Source: Desulfobacterales bacterium (GTDB lineage: Bacteria; Desulfobacterota; Desulfobacteria; Desulfobacterales; JAEINQ01). From it: 64,000 nt of DNA. The notes under the pieces are model-generated. The model was not told the origin of the DNA and did no database searches. It worked only from the letters and a program-made list of their open reading frames with translations. Location: NCBI GenBank assembly GCA_016342285.1, contig JAEINQ010000034.1:1-64000 (forward strand), written 5' to 3'. Below are positions 44,409-52,060 of the stretch, in pieces. The stretch's first letter is position 1. Each line of letters begins with the position of its first letter. The position numbers were made by a program, and so were the translations under genes.

Positions 44409-45731
44409 TTATTTATTCATCCGGGCGTTCTTCCTAAAGGGAATCGTCGCCTGCATCAGGAGTTTGACGACCGAATAGTAGCCAAGGTTCACAATGTTTA
44501 TAAAATCGTAAGCCGGGCTCTTGATTTTGAAATGATGAAGCAAAAACATCATGAGGTCCTTAACCGTGGCCGGGCAGCCTTTGAACCGGACGATTTTGCC
44601 GGCTTCAAGCCTGCCTTCAACATCGGTGCAATCCCCGATCAGGGCCACGGTCTCCCCCGGATGGATCACGTCCCCCTGGTAGTATCCCATGACAATGGCC
44701 CCTTTTTTGGCCGCGGCCAGGGTGCCCGGATATTTCTTTTCCGCCGTTCCCAGCACGCCCTTGATCGAACAGATGCATCCGCCGTAACAGATGTTGCCGG
44801 TTTTTCGGTTCACGCCTTCGTAAAATTTGACCGGTGTTTCCAGTTTCCGAAGGTCCTGGAAAGGGGATTCGATCCCCCGGGTTTTTTGGGCCAGCGCTTC
44901 AATGGAGATATCACCGGTGACCTCGATGTCGGCAAAGTCGAGGCTGCCGTATCCCCGTCGGGAGGCCTCGACCAGGTGCCGGACCTCTTCGGGCTGGTAG
45001 TTTAAGATCCGGGCCGCCACCATGTCCACGGCAATGGGATCGTTGGCGATGATGACAGCCCCCAGGTCTACGGGGTAGGGGCTGGACTCGAACCCCTTGC
45101 CGATGATGACCGCATCGGTGACGATCAGATCGGGATATCCGATTTCCAAAAGATCGACGATTTTTTCATTGAGCCGGTCGTCATGGTATAAAAACCGCTC
45201 CTTGTGGGTCAGGATGCCCACGTTGAGCTTTAAGGCGTTGGTGATCTCGGCAACGATATGAAATTTTAATTTAGGCATCCATATCTTATAGTCCGCTTCG
45301 TAGAGGGATTTGGCCACGTCCATGGTCTTGTGCCATTTGGCCCTTGAAAGGCCGACCTCCCGGGTCTCTTCTTCATTGAAATCCACCACCGGCACGCCGA
45401 GACGTTTTCCCATGTCGTAGTAACCCGAATCGGTGAAAAACATCCGGGTGGGAATGGCGATGCCGCCTGATTCGCCGACGGTGATTTGGGCCGCTGTGTC
45501 CGATTCCCGAAGGACCTTCACCATGGCCTCAACCATTCGGGGTTCGGTATAGGAATGATGGATATACCCCTTGTTGGCCGTGACCACATTGGGTTTGATG
45601 AGGATCTTTCCCCGGGGCGTTTGCCCGAGTTCGTCCATGGCCTCACGGATGATGATCGTCATCTGAGCGACATCATATGCCTCGCACCTTCTGATGATGA
45701 CTTTCCGCTTTTTCACATGGTTCTTATCCAT
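44409..45731 (-). CDS. DUF362 iron-sulfur-type protein in the glycyl-radical operon
   Basis: 440 residues. The DUF362 region spans about 30-300 (KILIKPNVVTANKGYIHHSY, DLIVTDAVIIGKGFESSPYP, NDPIAVDMVAARIL). A distinct C-terminal part (about 330-410) has cysteines arranged NICYGGCICS, IGDCTDVEG and FKGCPAT, which could bind a metal cluster. DUF362 proteins often carry ferredoxin-like clusters, but no function is agreed. The ATG at 45731 has an AGAGG site 7 nt upstream; a longer frame would run into the activase. It lies between the activase (20 nt) and the enzyme (34 nt), so it is probably a dedicated electron carrier, assembly factor or later-step enzyme. Confidence 0.82.
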   Translation of the reverse strand: MDKNHVKKRKVIIRRCEAYDVAQMTIIIREAMDELGQTPRGKILIKPNVVTANKGYIHHSYTEPRMVEAMVKVLRESDTAAQITVGESGGIAIPTRMFFTDSGYYDMGKRLGVPVVDFNEEETREVGLSRAKWHKTMDVAKSLYEADYKIWMPKLKFHIVAEITNALKLNVGILTHKERFLYHDDRLNEKIVDLLEIGYPDLIVTDAVIIGKGFESSPYPVDLGAVIIANDPIAVDMVAARILNYQPEEVRHLVEASRRGYGSLDFADIEVTGDISIEALAQKTRGIESPFQDLRKLETPVKFYEGVNRKTGNICYGGCICSIKGVLGTAEKKYPGTLAAAKKGAIVMGYYQGDVIHPGETVALIGDCTDVEGRLEAGKIVRFKGCPATVKDLMMFLLHHFKIKSPAYDFINIVNLGYYSVVKLLMQATIPFRKNARMNK

Positions 45732-45751
45732 CTGAAACCTCTTTTCATTGT

Positions 45752-46681
45752 CTATATCGCGTGAATCCCGACGTTGTTGAAAATTGCCCGGCATGACGAA
45801 ATCTTTTCCGGGGACATCCATGTGGCCATCGACGCATCGTTGCCATGGGACGAATATTCACCGATCTTGGCATTTTTTTCCAGCCAGAGCGGGTTGTAGG
45901 CCATCAACTGAATCCGGTCCATGCCCGCCCGGCCCAAAAAGGCCGCGATGGCCGTCAGGTTTTCTTCGGTGGCGGTGATATCCGGTATCAGGGGCGTCCG
46001 GGGAAGCAGTCGGCTCCGGTCTTCACGGAAACGTTGGGCCAGTTTTTCAAAATTGTCGAGAATCTTGTCATTGCCGGCGCCGCAATACTGCCGGTGGGCT
46101 TTGGCGTCCATGAGCTTGATGTCAAAGTATACCGTGTCTGTCCACGGCAGGACGGATTGGCAAAAGCGCTGAAAATCGAAGAGGCCGCAGGTTTCCAGCA
46201 GGGTATGCACCCCTTTGTCCTTAAGGGGGCGAAGCAACCGGGACAAAAAGCCCATATGGCGGGTCGGTTCTCCTCCGGAGAGGGTGACGCCGCCGCCGGA
46301 GGTGTCGAAAAAGGGCTTGTCCCTGAGAATCTGCCGGACGATTTCTTCTGCCGGCATTTGGCTTCCGACCCGGGACAGGGCACCTGAAGGACAGGCGTCG
46401 GCACAGGTAAAGCAGAGGGTGCAACGGGAGCGGTCAATGAAATAGGGGTTCTCCCGCGCAAGGGCGCCCTCCGGGCAGAGAGTCAGACAGGTGTTGCAGC
46501 CGACACACTCATCGGCGGCAAACCCGATTTCCCAACCGGCGCTTTTGCTTTCCGGGTTGTGGCACCAAATGCAGGAGAGGGGACACCCCTTGAAAAAGAC
46601 CACCGTGCGAATTCCCGGTCCGTCGTCTAAGGAATTGCCCCGTATGTCGAGTATCAGCGGATTGCCGGCCATATCACCCAT
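45752..46681 (-). CDS. Glycyl-radical enzyme activating protein (radical SAM activase)
   Basis: 309 residues. The activase-type motif CPLSCIWCHNPES (CxxxCxxC) is at about residues 33-45. An inserted two-cluster ferredoxin domain follows (CVGCNTCLTLCPEG and CTLCFTCADACPSG). The SAM-binding GGGVTLSGGEPT lies at about 135-146. This is the longer activase form that partners diol dehydratase and decarboxylase branches, not the short PFL activase. It should generate the glycyl radical on the enzyme two genes downstream. The start overlaps the TetR stop by 8 nt; an ATG at 46672 is the alternative. Confidence 0.95.
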   Translation of the reverse strand: MGDMAGNPLILDIRGNSLDDGPGIRTVVFFKGCPLSCIWCHNPESKSAGWEIGFAADECVGCNTCLTLCPEGALARENPYFIDRSRCTLCFTCADACPSGALSRVGSQMPAEEIVRQILRDKPFFDTSGGGVTLSGGEPTRHMGFLSRLLRPLKDKGVHTLLETCGLFDFQRFCQSVLPWTDTVYFDIKLMDAKAHRQYCGAGNDKILDNFEKLAQRFREDRSRLLPRTPLIPDITATEENLTAIAAFLGRAGMDRIQLMAYNPLWLEKNAKIGEYSSHGNDASMATWMSPEKISSCRAIFNNVGIHAI

Positions 46682-47348
46682 CGCCTGAACATCGATCCTT
46701 TAAAAATAGAAATTCCCGTTGCAGGTTGGTGACGATCTGCGCCTGCATTCGGGTTTTGAGAAGGGCCGGGTTATCGGTCATATAGTCGAGCAGGTGGTTG
46801 TTCACACCGGCCACATACCCGTGGAGTTGGGACCAGGAATGGACCAGCAGAAACCGTGCCTGGGCATCGTCGATTCGGCAAACCGGTTCGGCTGCCCTGC
46901 CAATGGCCTCGGTGAACAGGTCGGCCACCCGAAGGGCCGCATCCAGTTCCGCCCTGGCCGTGGCTTCCATGGGGGTGCCGATGTAGTCGTTGTATTTGGG
47001 CGCATGCCAGGTGAACATGAGATTGTAAAAATGGACATTGTCCAGGCCGAAGTCCATATAGGTCGCCACCATGGCGCTGAGTCGATCCAGGGGATGGTCG
47101 TGTGCGGCGAAAACCGCCTTGCATCTGCCGTAGAGATCTTCGAATCCCCGGGTCAGAATCGCCAGGTAAAGCTCATCTTTGTTATTGAAATAATTGTAGA
47201 TGGTTTTGGCCGCGATATCCAGGCGGGCGGCGAGCTTGCGCATGCTGAAACCGTTGAAGCCGTCACGAACGATCAATTCCAGGGCCTGGGTGAGGATGTC
47301 CTCCTTGAAGGCTTCGATCTCTTCGGGTTTTCGCTGGGGTCGGGGCAT
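46674..47348 (-). CDS. TetR-family transcriptional regulator
   Basis: 224 residues. The N-terminal helix-turn-helix is DGFNGFSMRKLAARLDIAAKTIYNYFNNKDELYLAILTRGF (about residues 24-64 in total span), canonical for TetR. The C-terminal ligand domain contains YMDFGLDNVHFYNLMFTWH. It is the first gene of the leftward glycyl-radical operon, and its stop overlaps the activase start. It most likely represses the operon and responds to the substrate or a product. I could not identify its operator. The ATG at 47348 begins MPRPQRKPEEIEAFK and is the most family-like start. Confidence 0.92.
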   Translation of the reverse strand: MPRPQRKPEEIEAFKEDILTQALELIVRDGFNGFSMRKLAARLDIAAKTIYNYFNNKDELYLAILTRGFEDLYGRCKAVFAAHDHPLDRLSAMVATYMDFGLDNVHFYNLMFTWHAPKYNDYIGTPMEATARAELDAALRVADLFTEAIGRAAEPVCRIDDAQARFLLVHSWSQLHGYVAGVNNHLLDYMTDNPALLKTRMQAQIVTNLQREFLFLKDRCSGDG

Positions 47349-47665
47349 GGGGAAACAAACAGGTATAAGGTTTAAGACTGAAGACTGATGGTCTCGAAAT
47401 AAGTCCGGATTTACCACAAAGGCACAACGGGCACAAAGTCAACACCATTAATTTACAGTTTTTTTCTTTGTGTACTTTGTGTCTGGTTTTCAATGCTTTT
47501 TCACGAATGCGTCAAGGCGAAAGGCTAAAGGTTAAAGTAACACTGTTGTATTTATAAAGTCAATGGATGGAAAACGCTCTGGGCCGCCGAAAGGATCGGA
47601 CCGCGGTATATGTCGGGTAGATAACGAGGCAACGGGGTGGAAACGGGATTCCGGAGGGGGATCGG
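47349..47665. other. Intergenic region before the TetR operon with CACAAAG-type repeats
   Basis: No gene. Positions 47411-47440 and 47458-47490 hold ACCACAAAGGCACAACGGGC and its near inverse TTTCTTTGTGTACTTTGTGT. This is one of several CACAGAG/CACAAAG-type micro-repeats in the window. The TetR-operon promoter should lie between here and 47348. Confidence 0.5.
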
Positions 47666-48070
47666 TTACACCATCCAGTTTTCAACCCGCAGTCCCGGAA
47701 TGATTTTGAAATGTTTGACATTGCCGGTGATCAGGGCAAGGCGGTGCTGGAGGGCGATGGCGGCAATCCTTAAATCCGGTTCGCTGCATCCGATACCGGT
47801 TCTTTCCAATTCGGCTTTTAAAAGGCCGAACACCCGGCCGCTCTCTTCATCAAAGGGCAGAATATTCACGTTGGGGAAAACAGATTTCTCAAAGGCTTGC
47901 AGGATTTGGTTTTTTCTTGGGCTTCGATTGGCGCCGAAATAGATTTCGCCCACATTGATGGCGGTGGTAAACTGGACGGCCTTGGCAAGGTGCTGAAGCC
48001 TTTGCACCAACCGGTCCGATGGGCGTTGTTTGACGATATTGCTCAGTGTGTCCGTATCGAAAAGATACAT
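47666..48070 (-). CDS. vapC: PIN-domain toxin VapC
   Basis: 134 residues. The PIN-domain ribonuclease acidic residues are visible: the first Asp in YLFDTDTLSNI, a Glu in NVGEIYFGA, an Asp in CSEPDLRIAAIA and the final Asn/Asp region ITGNVKHFKIIPGL. Members cleave tRNA or rRNA to arrest growth. It is in the usual place behind the antitoxin, and its ATG shares one base with the antitoxin stop (TGATG). The length is normal. Confidence 0.92.
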   Translation of the reverse strand: MYLFDTDTLSNIVKQRPSDRLVQRLQHLAKAVQFTTAINVGEIYFGANRSPRKNQILQAFEKSVFPNVNILPFDEESGRVFGLLKAELERTGIGCSEPDLRIAAIALQHRLALITGNVKHFKIIPGLRVENWMV

Positions 48071-48339
48071 CAGATATCGACCTCTCTATCCAATGCCTTC
48101 TTTCTGTTGGCGTAGATCATATGGATCATATCATCAACGGCGTCGTCAATCTCCGGCAATACCCCTTTCGCACGAATCAACCCCTCTTCAGGACCGTCAT
48201 CATAGGTTTCGGTGACGGGGGACACCATTGCAACGGCCTTACCTTTTCTGGTGATGGTAAATTTTTCTTTTCCGAAATGGACCCGACTGATGAGTTCGGA
48301 CAGTTTCGCTTTGGCTTCGGTTAGGGTATAGTTTTGCAT
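48070..48339 (-). CDS. Phd/YefM-type antitoxin
   Basis: 89 residues. The N-terminal YTLTEAKAKLSELISRVHFGKEKFTITRKGKAVAMV is the DNA-binding fold of the Phd/YefM family in full. The C-terminal part is acidic and probably wraps the toxin. The ATG at 48339 has AAGGGG 7 nt upstream. It heads the pair with vapC. A palindrome at 48426-48446 upstream could be the operator. Confidence 0.9.
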   Translation of the reverse strand: MQNYTLTEAKAKLSELISRVHFGKEKFTITRKGKAVAMVSPVTETYDDGPEEGLIRAKGVLPEIDDAVDDMIHMIYANRKKALDREVDI

Positions 48340-48425
48340 TGCGATCCCCTTTGAACACCCGGACTGCGTAAATTCTTTATTATTGGACCGAATCGTCAAT
48401 ATAGCTGCAATGGTCTATTGGATCT

Positions 48426-48446
48426 AAATAGTCATTTAGACTATTT
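48426..48446. promoter_or_regulatory. Palindrome upstream of the Phd/VapC pair
   Basis: AAATAGTC and GACTATTT form a perfect 8-bp inverted repeat around ATTTA, about 87 nt before the antitoxin start. It sits between the antitoxin operon and the divergent alkyl-sulfatase gene. The distance is a little long for an autorepression site, so the role is uncertain. Confidence 0.4.
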
Positions 48447-48562
48447 CTGTCAATAAGATCTTTATTGCACCGGGACCACAAATAAGGGCCGTCATACGGC
48501 ACCATTTTACGGTTCCGACTGAGCCAGCCGGCACAATTCCGATCACGGGGAGGATTTGATTC

Positions 48563-50350
48563 ATGTCCAGCAAACGCCCACTGTACACCGCGACACTTGC
48601 CCTTGCCCTTGCGGTTGTTCTGATTTTCGGTGGATGTGCCCTGAAAACATCCCACCCGGCGATTCCGGCCGGGGCGAACCGGGATCTTGTGCAACACAGC
48701 AAAATATTTGCCAAAGGGGTGGAAAAGGTTTCGGACAATATCCATGTGGCCATTGGGTATGGGATTTCAAATTCCATAATGATCGAAGGCGACGACGGCG
48801 TGATCATTGTCGACACCATGACCACCCGGGAAGAGGCTGCCGAGGTCCTGGCGGAATTCAGAACAATTTCCGACAAACCGGTCATGGCCATCATTTATAC
48901 GCATTCCCATCCGGATCATGTTTTCGGTGCCGATGTCTTTGCCCAGGGGAGCGATCCCGCAGTCTATGCCCACGAGAGCACCGAAGGGCTGGTCAAGCAC
49001 CTGCTGACCGAGGTGCGTCCGTGCATCGGCACGCGATCCATGCGCATGTACGGCAATTTCCTCGCCCCTGGGCAGGTGCACAACGTCGGCATCGGGCCCA
49101 GGGTCGGCATCGGTCCGGAGAGTACCATGGGTTTCGTTCGTCCCACCCGGACCTTTTCCGACCGTCTGACCGACGAGGTCGCCGGAATCCGGTTCGAACT
49201 GATCCACGCGCCGGGTGAAACCGACGATCAGATCGTGGTCTGGCTGCCGGATCAAAAGGTGCTGATTCCCGGAGACAATTTTTACTGGGCCTTTCCCAAT
49301 CTGTACACCATTCGAGGCACCCCTTTCCGAAGCCTGAAGAACTGGTATCGGAGCATTGATGCCATGCGCGATCTTCCCGCCGAATACCTGGTTCCATGCC
49401 ACAGTCGACCCATTGTGGGAAAGGAGCGGATCGGAAGCATTCTGACCGACTACCGGGATGCCATCCAGTACGTCCACGATCAGTCCATCCGTGGCATGAA
49501 CATGGGGATGACCCCGGACGAGCTTGCCGAAACCGTCATTCTCCCACCCCACCTGGCCAGCGCCCCCTACCTGCAGCATTTTTACGGCAAGGTCTCCTGG
49601 TCGGCCCGATCCATGTTCGCCGGGACCCTTGGATGGTTCGACGGTGATGCAGCCACCTTGCAACCCCTTACCCGGCGTGAAGAGGCTATCCTGATGGCGC
49701 GCCTTGCCGGGGGAGAGGCGGCGCTGCTGGATCATGCCCGAAGGTTGGTGGAGGAACAGGCCTGGCAGGCCGCACTGGCGTTGACGGGCCATCTGATCCG
49801 ACTCAATCCGGAGCTAAACGAGGCCCGGGACCTTCGGATCGCCGCCCTTACCGCTTTGGCCGGGTTCGAACAGAACCCCAATGCCCGTCATTATTACATG
49901 ACCGAAGCCCTCGAAATTCGGGATCGGTTTGTCGTGCATGAGACCGTCAAACCGTCTGCCGCGTCGATCCGGCAGTTCACCCTGAGCGGTTTTTTTGATT
50001 CCCTGGCTGTCAACCTCGATCCGGAAAAAAGCGCCGCAGTCGACGAGAAGGTTCTCATGGTCTTTCCCGACGCCGGAGAAGCCTTCACCATTCACGTCCG
50101 GCACGGCGTGGCGGAGATCCGCAAGCGATCTTTGGAGGGCGTCAACGGCGAAGATTTCGATCTGAACGTTATTGCCAATGCTGATGCGTGGAAAGAGATG
50201 CTGGCCAAAATCCGCAATCCGGTGGCCACCCTGGCCGGATTCCAGTACCCGAAAGGCAACGTCCTTGGCTTTACCCGGTTTATGACCCTGTTTACACCGG
50301 CAAAGCATAAACTGCCGGTCGAATCGCTGGATTCTGTCAAGCGCCGCTGA
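48563..50350 (+). CDS. Lipoprotein alkyl-sulfatase of the SdsA type (MBL fold)
   Basis: 595 residues. A lipoprotein signal ends LIFGGC (Cys at about residue 25). The zinc site THSHPDHVFGADVF is at about 115-128, with IPGDNFYWAFPNLYTIRG typical of SdsA/BDS1 alkyl-sulfatases, which release sulfate and a primary alcohol from alkyl sulfates such as SDS. The alpha-helical dimerisation domain (about 340-460) and the C-terminal SCP2-like substrate domain (about 470-590) follow in the family order. It is probably anchored on the periplasmic side. A GGGGAGGA site precedes the start. It leads a rightward cluster with thioesterase, AOR and alcohol dehydrogenases. Confidence 0.9.
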   Translation: MSSKRPLYTATLALALAVVLIFGGCALKTSHPAIPAGANRDLVQHSKIFAKGVEKVSDNIHVAIGYGISNSIMIEGDDGVIIVDTMTTREEAAEVLAEFRTISDKPVMAIIYTHSHPDHVFGADVFAQGSDPAVYAHESTEGLVKHLLTEVRPCIGTRSMRMYGNFLAPGQVHNVGIGPRVGIGPESTMGFVRPTRTFSDRLTDEVAGIRFELIHAPGETDDQIVVWLPDQKVLIPGDNFYWAFPNLYTIRGTPFRSLKNWYRSIDAMRDLPAEYLVPCHSRPIVGKERIGSILTDYRDAIQYVHDQSIRGMNMGMTPDELAETVILPPHLASAPYLQHFYGKVSWSARSMFAGTLGWFDGDAATLQPLTRREEAILMARLAGGEAALLDHARRLVEEQAWQAALALTGHLIRLNPELNEARDLRIAALTALAGFEQNPNARHYYMTEALEIRDRFVVHETVKPSAASIRQFTLSGFFDSLAVNLDPEKSAAVDEKVLMVFPDAGEAFTIHVRHGVAEIRKRSLEGVNGEDFDLNVIANADAWKEMLAKIRNPVATLAGFQYPKGNVLGFTRFMTLFTPAKHKLPVESLDSVKRR

Positions 50351-50383
50351 CACAGGCGGCGTGAGGAGGAAACGGTTAGCCTA

Positions 50384-50570
50384 GTTTCCATCCATAAATG
50401 GCCTTTTTGCCCAATCTCTGCGTCAATCAGCGCCATTTCTTGTGCGGCGTAGCCGGCTACGCCTCCGCGCAATGGCTTGATTTCCTTGACCTTGGACAAA
50501 AATTCTCATTTATGAATTGGAAACGTCCATAGGTGCCCATCCACGAAATATGAAATTCGTGGACGGACAC
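50384..50570. repeat. Dispersed palindromic element, copy C, with 7-bp flanking duplication
   Basis: 187 bp beginning GTTTCCATCCATAAATGGCC and ending TTCGTGGACGGACAC. The two ends are imperfect inverted repeats of each other (12 of 16 positions). TAGCCTA lies directly at both flanks (50377-50383 and 50571-50577), which looks like a target-site duplication. It carries no gene. It is an MITE-like insertion. Confidence 0.9.
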
Positions 50571-50742
50571 TAGCCTAACAAAAAGGAGAATGATACGAAT
50601 TCGAAAAGCAATTTGAATTTGCATTGCGGCGCCGAATTTGGTAAAAGAAACAGGGATAAAGAGGCCTTAAGAAACTGAATGTGCCCCTATTTCATCTCTT
50701 GTGAACTTTGCCCCCTGACCGAAACCCCTGAGGAGGGCGACC

Positions 50743-51126
50743 ATGGAGATCATTACCCATCAAGGCGTTGATCCCGAATTTTGCGGAAACCCGTTGGAAG
50801 TGCGTGAAGACTACAGCCGGGTGGCGCTGTTGACCACCCAACGCATGGCCGTCGATGCCAAGGGGCTTGTCCATGGCGGATTTGTTTTCGGGCTGGCCGA
50901 TTACGCCGCCATGATCGCCGTCAACCACCCCAATGTGGTGCTGGGCAGTGCCGAGGTCAAATTCATCAAACCGGTCAGCGTCGGCGAGCGGGTCGTCGCC
51001 GAAGCGCGGGTGGATTTTATCGAGGGCAAAAAGAGCAAGGTTTACGTGAGCGTCGCCAGGAACGACGAAAGCGTGTTCGAAGGTGTTTTCATCTGTTTCA
51101 ATCTGGACAAACATGTACTTGATTGA
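50743..51126 (+). CDS. PaaI/hotdog-fold acyl-CoA thioesterase-like protein
   Basis: 127 residues of the hotdog fold. The family signature GLVHGGFVFGLADYAAMIAVN (HGG with a following acidic residue) is at about residues 42-62, and VKFIKPVSVGERVVAEARV forms the next strands. It should hydrolyse a small or medium acyl-CoA or bind acyl groups. It has its own leader, 160 nt after the dispersed element, and is on the same strand as the ElbB/AOR genes. Confidence 0.85.
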   Translation: MEIITHQGVDPEFCGNPLEVREDYSRVALLTTQRMAVDAKGLVHGGFVFGLADYAAMIAVNHPNVVLGSAEVKFIKPVSVGERVVAEARVDFIEGKKSKVYVSVARNDESVFEGVFICFNLDKHVLD

Positions 51127-51363
51127 GCCCATGGGCGGTTAGCGATTCATCTGCCGATCCTCTCCGGGCCCTGTTCGGCGCCCGGAATTCTCTGCGTACA
51201 GGCCGCAACGGTTGGAAGCGGAGAATTTGCGAATGATAAGGTAACGCTGTTACATTAACGCCGTTTCGGATATGACAGAGCAGACATGATTTTTTAACCA
51301 ATTTCAGCATGTCTGTTAAGCTACGCTAGGGTGGATTCATACTGCGAGTTGAAAGGAGGGGCC

Positions 51364-52020
51364 ATGGGAAAGCGAATCGGGGTAATGCTGGCCGGTTGCG
51401 GCGTCTTTGATGGGTCGGAAATTCATGAAGCGGTACTGACCTTGCTGGCCATCGCGCGTGAAGGGGCCGAGGCTGTTTGCATGGCACCGAACGTGGACCA
51501 GTTTCATGTGTTGAATCACCTGACCCAGGAGGAGATGTCCGGGCCGCGAAACGTGCTGGTGGAATCGGCCCGCATCGCCAGGGGAGAGATCGAAGATCTC
51601 AAGGACGTGAGCGCCAAGGATTTGGACGCCCTGATTCTGCCGGGTGGTTTTGGTGCCGCAAAAAACCTCAGCGACTTTGCCATCAAAGGTCCCGATGCCA
51701 AGGTCCAGGCAGACGTGAAACGACTTTTGGTGGAGATGAACCAGGCCAAAAAGCCCATTGGTGCCATCTGTATCGCGCCGGCCACCCTGACCCGCGCCCT
51801 CGCCGACATCGCCCCTGAAGTGACCATCGGAAACGATGTGGGCACCGCCGCGGCCATTGAAACCATGGGCGGAAAACACCGCAACTGCGGCGTTTCTGAA
51901 ATCTGGGTGGACGAGGCCAATCGCCTGGTCTCCACCCCGGCCTACATGCTGGGGGAGGGGATCGCCGATGTGGCCGAAGGCATCGAAAAACTGGTTAAAA
52001 AGATCATGGCGATGTGCTGA
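51364..52020 (+). CDS. elbB: ElbB-family DJ-1/PfpI protein
   Basis: 218 residues. It begins KRIGVMLAGCGVFDGSEIHE, which is highly typical of ElbB, a glyoxalase-like DJ-1 superfamily protein. A mid-protein DALILPGGFGAAKNLSDFAIKG and the nucleophile-elbow region IGAICIAPATLTRAL (Cys) follow. The E. coli protein has glyoxalase activity, but its role is unclear. The ATG at 51364 has AAAGGAGG 7 nt upstream; a GTG at 51331 is less likely. It lies 40 nt before the AOR gene and probably shares its transcript. Confidence 0.9.
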   Translation: MGKRIGVMLAGCGVFDGSEIHEAVLTLLAIAREGAEAVCMAPNVDQFHVLNHLTQEEMSGPRNVLVESARIARGEIEDLKDVSAKDLDALILPGGFGAAKNLSDFAIKGPDAKVQADVKRLLVEMNQAKKPIGAICIAPATLTRALADIAPEVTIGNDVGTAAAIETMGGKHRNCGVSEIWVDEANRLVSTPAYMLGEGIADVAEGIEKLVKKIMAMC

Positions 52021-52060
52021 GGCGTTTTCTAAGCAATCATATAATAAGGAGAGTCGAAAC

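Noticed and set aside
48563..50350. A formylglycine sulfatase matching the maturase at 40 kb
   Set aside because: The sulfatase here has the MBL zinc motif and not the C/S-x-P-x-R motif.
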